Shown: positions 58,101 through 64,000 of the stretch, one piece after another | Layout: each line of letters begins with the position of its first letter | How positions within the stretch are numbered: the first letter of the stretch is position 1 | NCBI RefSeq assembly: GCF_902459465.1 | Contig: NC_047066.1 | Span: 4,996,377 to 5,060,376 of the forward strand | DNA: 64,000 bases | From: Asterias rubens | Taxonomy: Eukaryota; Echinodermata; Asteroidea; Forcipulatida; Asteriidae | Direction: 5' to 3' | Notes under the pieces: model-generated | The model's database searches: none | The model's input: only the letters and a program-made list of their open reading frames with translations | What the model was told of the DNA's origin: nothing | Made by a program: the position numbers and the translations under genes

Positions 58101-61100
58101 GATTTTGTTAACATCTTGTTTTGGTTTTGGTGTAAACCTTCCTTCTTGTGTCCAGTTTGTTGTGGTGGTGTAAAGCGTCTGTAGAACCTCTAAAGACCCT
58201 TTCACTTAATAATAATAAAACCCAAACTTATATTGCGCCCTCATCATGTGAATATGCTCTCGGGCGCTGAACATGGACAAATAAACAAACTAAAAAATAA
58301 GAACATACGGAATTCTAACAACGGGAATATAAATTTTTAAAAACATTCAACCAGTTAGTAAACAAACTTAATAAATAGAAATCCTGAAGTATTAAAAATG
58401 CAATTAGGTCTAAAATCTAAAATACACCACATTATTACACATTCGCAAGCATTAAGAGTAGGTTAAAAATATACATAGAATATGGACACTAAAAAATTAT
58501 TAACCCATTCAGTGAAAATATTCAATTTTAAATAGATGAGTTTTCAGTGCGCTTCTAAATTTTGTTCAGTTCTGTTAAGTCTCTTAGGGATGTGGGCAGA
58601 GAGTTCCAGAGTGTAGCAGCTGCCTTTCCAAACTGCCTATCACCAGTCTCTTAGGGATGTGGGCAGAGAGTTCCAGAGTGTAGCAGCTGCCTTTCCAAAC
58701 TGCCTATCACCAGTCTCTTAGGGATGTGGGCAGAGAGTTCCAGAGTGTAGCAGCTGCCTTTCCAAACTGCCTATCACCAGTCTCTTAGGGATGTGGGCAG
58801 AGAGTTCCAGAGTGTAGCAGCTGCCTTTCCAAACTGCCTATCACCAGTCTCTTAGGGATGTGGGCAGAGAGTTCCAGAGTGTAGCAGCTGCCTTTCCAAA
58901 CTGCCTATCACCAGTCTCTTAGGGATGTGGGCAGAGAGTTCCAGAGTGTAGCAGCTGCCTTTCCAAACTGCCTATCACCAGTCTCTTAGGGATGTGGGCA
59001 GAGAGTTCCAGAGTGTAGCAGCTGCCTTTCCAAACTGCCTATCACCAGTCTCTTAGGGATGTGGGCAGAGAGTTCCAGAGTGTAGCAGCTGCCTTTCCAA
59101 ACTGCCTATCACCAGTCTCTTAGGGATGTGGGCAGAGAGTTCCAGACTGTAGCAGCTGCCTTTCCAAACTGCCTATCACCATATGTGGAAGTTTTAGTGA
59201 GAGTTACTCTTAAAGACACTCAAGTTAGCAAGGCTCCCTTGCTTATATGAATAGGCACCTTATATATGAAAGGCAGGCATGCTCATGTACTTCACCATAA
59301 AAGGTGAAATTACAAAATTTCATCATCAATGATTTTGTAATGTATTTTTTCAATTTTGAACGGTAAAACTAGCTGAGATTGAAAAAAAGAGAAAATCAGC
59401 TGATCCGAGGAAAAGTTGCATGCCACGAAGGGACAGCAAGGTAAAAACTGTCCAAAAGAACAGCAAATTGGGTTCCCCTTCCCTTCTCTGTTTAAGCATA
59501 GTAAACGTCCTTGGCATGCCCACAAACAAAATGTGTTTTTGTTATCATAATACGATTATCGAAAAGACTGGTACAGTGTGATTTATAATAATAATAATTT
59601 GGGGGGCTAATCGTCCTTACTCGCAGCTAAGAGCTGAATTGCGAAGGACGCGGCTACAACGTGTTCGAGAAGCAGGCATGCAAGGGCGCATTCAGCTGCC
59701 AGCCACATCAACCCATTATGACCACGGAGCACAGCCAAGATCGAAAGTGTTTGATTTTTTCCTGAGGGAGGAAAACCGGATAGTCTGGAAAACCCTCGTG
59801 GCACAGCAGAGAACCAACGCACAACTCAACTCACATATGGCCCCGACCGGGAATCGAACCGGGGTCACCTTGGTGAGAGGCGAGCGCTTTACGCACAAGC
59901 CAACCGTGCCACCAGTTGTGTACAACTACACTAAGCCACACTCTTTCCACCTGACTGATAGACTTTGTGTGTTGTGTTAGCCTTTGAAGTAATTACTCTG
60001 CTGAGGTCAAACTGAGGTCAATGTTGTATGGTACCATGCTATTAATATCTCCGTGCACAGACACGTTCAACCATGGAGGTAGAATTAGTACCAATCTATA
60101 TGCCCAAGTATTGCACAATGAGTTCAAGTGGGATACTACACTGCCTGGTACATGCATGATATTTGTTGGCTCTTTGAAAAAAGTGGGACATTTTATTGAG
60201 AACTTTTATAAAGACTTCTTATGTGTTAAAACAAATTCTGACTTTTCTTAGGGCCAGAAAATCAGAAATATAACTTAAAGACAGTGGACACTATTGGTAA
60301 TTGTCAAAGACCAGGCTTCTCACTTGGTGTATCTCAACATATGCATAAAATAACAAACCTGTGATAATGTGAGCGCAATCGGTCATCGCAGTTGCGAGAT
60401 AATAATGAAAGAAAAAACACCCTTGACACACGAAGTTGTGTGCTTTTAGATGCTTGATTTCGAGACCTCAAATTCTAAATCTGATGTCTCAAAATCAAAT
60501 TCGTGGAAAATTACTTCTTTCTCGAAAAGTACTCCACTTCAGAGGGAGCCGTTTCTCACAATGTTTTATACTATTAAGCTCTCCCCATTACTCGTCACCA
60601 AGTAAGGTTTTAAGCTAATAATTATTTTGAGTAATTACCAATAGTGCCCCTTCCCTTTAAGTATGAAGAATGTCATGCCTGCTAGTAAAACATGTGTTAA
60701 ATCAACAATTTTTTTTTCAAACCAATTTTAAGTAGGAACATTTGATCAGGTACAAGGGCTTACCTACAACGTACACATGGTGTACGCTTTAATAGACATT
60801 TCAGGATATTTAATCGTTTTTAAGGGCAAAACAAATCGGAAATCAGGCTGATGTAGGAAAAATATCATGCCTTGAAAACACAACAAATGATGATAGTTTT
60901 GGAAACAAAATCCGGAAGTTTACCTTTAAATAACACTGATAGGTATTCCATACATAAGGTCTTTCCTTGTTGAACTTCATCATGAGTGCCAAGGTTAGCA
61001 GAGTTAACCCTGGGTTTATATTAGTCTTCTCTGCATCCACCAGTATCTGTATGTTGTTCTGTACTGCATGCTGTGAAAAAAGGATACACAAAATGAATGG

Positions 61101-64000
61101 TTAGTTTGTGGTACTACAGTTGAAGGCACTTTAGCAGATTTAACCAAACACTAGGATTAATCCTATCTCGAGTTAGGACGAGTAACTCATCCTAATTTAG
61201 GATGGGTTCAATGCGTCCTAACTACTATGGTAAGGAACTTAACTCGACCTAAGTCTTAAGATTAATCCTTAGTTAGCAAGAGTTTGGTGAAACAGATGGC
61301 TGGACACGTTTGGTAATTATCAAAGGCCAGTATTCTCTTTCGGTGTGTCCCAACATTTTGGCTCAATTGGTCATCAAAGTTGCAAGAAAATTATGAAAGA
61401 AAAAACAACCTTGTTGCACAAATTTGTATGCTTTCAGATGCCTAATAAAAGGCTTCAGGCCTGAAGTCTTTCAATATTTGAGTGAGAAATTACCTCTTTC
61501 TCAAAACTACGTTACTTCAGAGGGAGCCGTTTCTCACAAATGTTTCATACTATCAACAGCTTTTCATTGCTTGTTACCAAGTAAGTTTTTATGCCAGCAA
61601 TAATGTTCAGTAATTACCGATAGTGAGTGTCTTGAAATATAAAAAAATAATAACAATTTTTTGTTTTACCTCACATATATTGTTGAGCCTCGTTAAGGTG
61701 AGCTGAAGATGGTTAAATTCGGCCTCGGTCAATAAAGGGATTGGCGCCATCTTCCCGTCTAATCCCAGGGCTAGATTACACACGCTAAGGGGAGTGTCGT
61801 TGTCAAAGCCTAAATTGTACTCTGCGAGTTTTTCTGATAGACGGGCCTGTAGAACAAGAAAAAAATATCAGTATATTTTGTCAGTAAAATTTCTGCTGCA
61901 TTTTGTTTTTACTTTGGGAGTGTGATAAAATGAAGATCTCAAAATGAGTCAGTTGACTTTTACCATCCATTGCGACTTATTTTCAACTTTAGTTGACGTA
62001 TTTTTGAAATTGCCTTTTTACAAATGTGTATTTATATCAAGATTTTGGTATAACAAAACTGGTTTGTTTTTCTGTCAAGTTGTTTCATAGTATTAAGTTT
62101 GTGCAAAAAATAGTTAGTGGCCTGTCACTTCAATACTGGCAAAGTCTTTTTCACAAAGAACAGGTACGTACAAGTATAACAGAAGCAGTCAATTGAAAAT
62201 TGGGTCTGTCCATACTAATGGGTCCTTTTGGTTCCAAAAGATAATGTTTTGGACTGTGATTGGGAGGGTACAAAAAGACAAAATTTTCTCCTGTATTTTG
62301 TTTTGTACAATTCTCAGCTGATAATAAGTATGCTTACCAAACAGTATAACAAATGTCTTATTATTTAAGAAGTTAAGCGGCTGCTTAAAGACATATTGTT
62401 TGTAACGAGGACAGACATTTGGTATTGGAATTGACTAGAAAGTGATGACACAAATGATTTTAATGAATCAATTTCCTATAAAGTTAATTAAGTTAGACCC
62501 ATTGCCTCTATTTTTATGGATCTGTAAAAACAAAATACCTCAAAGTTTTAAGCTAGTGATGGGCCTTTGTAAAATTCAAAGCCCTGTGTTCTAAACTGAT
62601 GTTTAACATACCATAACATCTGCCTTGGTGAATGAAGTGATTTTGAGTTGGCTGACTGGGCTGAACTTGTCCGCTAACCGAGCCGAGAGATCGTTGTTAG
62701 TCATGTAGTTTCTGGCATTCTTATTGTATCTTGGTTCGTCGTAACTACCCCCAGTCAATCAAAAAGAAAAAATTTGTCTGTTAAAGACACTGGACACTAT
62801 TGGTAATTGTCAAAGACCAGTCTTCTCACTTGGTGTATCTCAACATATGGATAAAATAACAAACCTGTGAAAATTTGAGCTTGATTGGTCGTCGGAGTTG
62901 CAAGATAATATGAAAGAAACACACCCAGAGTCCTTGGCTTCACAACCAGAATAAATGAACTTAAGATAAAAATATCGGATGCGAACCTGTCTTGGCTCTC
63001 CCCGACGTCTTCCTCGGCTGTGATGGATAAAATAGTCGCCACACCTGCGTTTTTAAACTTTCTGACGAGTTCCTTTGCTTCGACCTCTCCGTTTCCTGCG
63101 ATGAAGTGGCCGTAGAATGTGCACCTTGCAGAGAATTCAAACAGTCGCTGCCCAAGAAGACGCTGTGAGACACTCATGATCTGTTTGGGTTGGCCACAAA
63201 AATAATATTAATGGGATAGCTATTGTGCTATCAAATGTGGCCCAGACAAAGCCGACCCATGATGTGATAGATGTAAATTTTTGCATCAGGGATGGGGATA
63301 AAGAATATCAAATGTTTTTTTAGCCTTACACTGATGTGTATTAAGCACTGATACTCGGTACTTTCCCCTGTTCTGGGGAAAAAATCCACAGGCAAATCAC
63401 TTGGGTGAGATTAGAACCCTAGTCATCGGGGCAAGTTCGGTGGTCTAGTGGTAAGACATCTGCTCTAGCAATGCAAAGGTCTTGAGTTTGAATCTCATGT
63501 TGTGACTGGCCTGTGGGTTTGTTTACACAGCACTCAGGAAAAGTATCGAGTATACAGTGCTTTATACACATTGGTGTAAAGGTAAAAACAAATTATATAT
63601 AAATGTGATATAAATGCCTACAATTTGTAGGGTGTTTTTAAACCTTACCCCAAAGTTGCCGCAAAAAGTAAAAGTTTCTTTAAAACTGACAAATGTTTCA
63701 GACTTCAGAACCCCACATAGTATCTATTTTTAGTCTAGTAGAAATGTTTTATTAGCCTACCTATTTGGTAGTAGTTTTTTACTAATCCATACAAATTCTA
63801 TTTCTAAATACCTTCAAACTGTTGTCAACGAATGCAGTGTAGCTGCATAATTTCAGCACAACTAATCCACGTGAAAGCTCTCTGATGGTCTTATCTCGGA
63901 AGGCTTCGGGTGTTGAGAAGTCAAAATGTTGATGGCCAGCAACTTCCGAATGTGAACTTCGACAACTCCCGGAGACTTGATGAAGGCAATCCGAGGCGGG
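55141..64000 (-). CDS. PRODH2: Hydroxyproline dehydrogenase, PRODH2 type (5' partial)
   Basis: Nine minus-strand exons: 63812-64000 (runs off the window), 62987-63180, 62612-62744, 61670-61846, 60924-61070, 57608-57737, 56760-56907, 56008-56096, 55141-55307. They encode 457 residues of a mitochondrial FAD-dependent proline dehydrogenase family enzyme, the first step of proline or hydroxyproline breakdown. Seen: FDFSTPEAFRDKTIREL near the N-terminus, TFYGHFIAG, ILVDAEKTNINPGL (barrel strand), VWNTYQCYLK, GVKIVRGAYLDGEK, ATHNEESVRKA, FGQVLGMADHI, and YKSSPYGPIEDLLPYLARRA with the two arginines that hold the substrate carboxylate. Fifteen residues before the first of these arginines lies Ser, as in human PRODH2, where PRODH and PutA have Tyr; this and ARRAQENRS favour the hydroxyproline enzyme. 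The donor after the 62987-63180 exon is GTTCGC, a poor but GT site. The first exon(s), with any mitochondrial presequence, lie beyond 64000. Confidence 0.93.
55634..55990 (+). repeat. tRNA-derived SINE with (ATT)n tail
   Basis: The head GGCGTCGTGGCTGAGCAGAT resembles a Leu/Ser-type tRNA 5' half and GTGTGGGTTCGGGAGTC a decayed B box. The body ends AGCGCTGTAAAAACTGGTTA and ATT repeats. It lies in the last intron of PRODH2, antisense to it. Confidence 0.8.
56236..56575. repeat. Inverted tRNA-SINE pair with extra sequence
   Basis: The minus copy (GGTGAACAAAGAAACATTGA, GGATTCGAACCAACAACCTC) faces a plus copy (ATAGCTCAGTTGGTAGAGTG ... TGTCTTTGTTCAACCCCCC). A non-SINE stretch of roughly 180 bases separates the plus A box from the plus tail. 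Confidence 0.75.
57048..57293. repeat. MITE, family E
   Basis: It runs from GGGGCCAATTTCATAGAGCT to GCCCTATGAAATTGGGCCC, with CTTAAGCA repeats inside. It closely matches, in inverse order, the copy at 39050-39286. Confidence 0.92.
58200..58580. repeat. Dispersed repeat bordering the 67-bp array
   Basis: AATAATAATAAAACCCAAAC, TATTGCGCCC, and later GATGAGTTTTCAGTGCGCTTC. The theme (small ATT start, a gcgcc word, then AGAGAGTTCCAGA) resembles 13440-13660 and 40985-41190, which contain GATAAGTTTTGAGAAGAG. Confidence 0.6.
58581..59183. repeat. Tandem array, 67-bp unit x9, nearly identical
   Basis: CTCTTAGGGATGTGGGCAGA starts at 58581, 58648, 58715, 58782, 58849, 58916, 58983, 59050 and 59117. 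Only one substitution is obvious (GACTGTAGC in the last unit). The unit is a segment of the dispersed repeat that flanks it. It lies in PRODH2 intron 5 as numbered in this window. Confidence 0.98.
59598..59925 (-). repeat. tRNA-derived SINE, 330 bp (minus copy)
   Basis: This is the reverse-oriented partner of 29338-29668: GGGAATCGAACCGGGGTCAC (B box complement), then the shared body and the end GGGGGGCTAATCGTCC. The two copies differ by scattered substitutions, so both are old. Confidence 0.88.
60274..60662. repeat. MITE, family A
   Basis: It runs from TTAAAGACAGTGGACACTAT to ATTACCAATAGTGCCCCTTC. It lies in a PRODH2 intron, about 260 bases from the exon at 60924. Confidence 0.92.
61300..61635. 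repeat. MITE, family A (divergent), next to a family F copy
   Basis: The family F palindrome at 61133-61298 (GGATTAATCCTATCTCGAGT region) directly precedes it. The right end TAATTACCGATAGTGAGTGT lies 35 bases before the PRODH2 exon at 61670. Confidence 0.78.
62779..62935. repeat. MITE, family A (left part only)
   Basis: TTAAAGACACTGGACACTAT, then CAAAGACCAGTCTTCTCACT and ATAAAATAACAAACCTGTG. The right half is missing. It ends 50 bases from the weak donor of the PRODH2 exon at 62987-63180. Confidence 0.85.
63290..63590. repeat. tRNA-core palindromic element, third copy
   Basis: The outer arms are CCTTACACTGATGTGTATTA and TACACATTGGTGTAAAGG. The plus-strand core is TCGGTGGTCTAGTGGTAAGA (A box) and GAGTTTGAATCTCATGT (decayed B box). 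It lies in PRODH2 intron 1 as seen here. Confidence 0.82.

Overview
The window is eukaryotic nuclear DNA, almost certainly from an animal. It is AT-rich, its genes are split into many short exons by GT-AG introns, and transposon debris fills most introns and intergenic gaps. Orthologues of animal enzymes (PIPOX, MMAB, B3GLCT, PRODH2), together with abundant short palindromic elements and tRNA-derived SINEs, suggest a marine deuterostome invertebrate. An echinoderm, perhaps a sea star, is my best guess; this is inference and was not checked against any database.

Layout: 1-2610 holds the last three coding exons of a peroxisomal sarcosine/pipecolate oxidase (PIPOX, + strand, ends in the peroxisomal signal AKL). 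6962-9535 holds a small + strand gene whose product resembles the transposon-derived N-terminal region of NOL4. 10860-19461 is a complete nine-exon MMAB (mitochondrial cob(I)alamin adenosyltransferase, + strand). 22395-32602 is a complete 14-exon B3GLCT (ER beta-1,3-glucosyltransferase, - strand). Head to head with it, 33398-49841 is a 16-exon gene for a 617-residue protein with an atypical TBC-like region and a coiled coil, which I cannot name. 55141-64000 holds nine exons of a PRODH2-type hydroxyproline dehydrogenase (- strand, N-terminus outside the window). In the spliced models I assembled, reading phase is kept across every exon junction.

The genes do not form an operon or a single pathway. 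PIPOX, PRODH2 and MMAB are all organelle enzymes of amino-acid, propionate or B12 metabolism; B3GLCT acts in the ER on thrombospondin repeats. B3GLCT and the TBC-like gene probably share a divergent promoter region (32603-33397). MMAB/B3GLCT and TBC-like/PRODH2 are convergent pairs.

The non-coding part is dominated by palindromic (foldback or MITE-like) families, several with many copies here, by tRNA-derived SINEs that are often arranged as inverted pairs, and by five tandem arrays. The most unusual item is a 582-bp element (31735-32316). It is flanked by a 10-bp direct repeat, its long inverted arms are built from short GGGGGCGAC-type subrepeats, and its spacer carries six perfect telomere-type TAACCC repeats.
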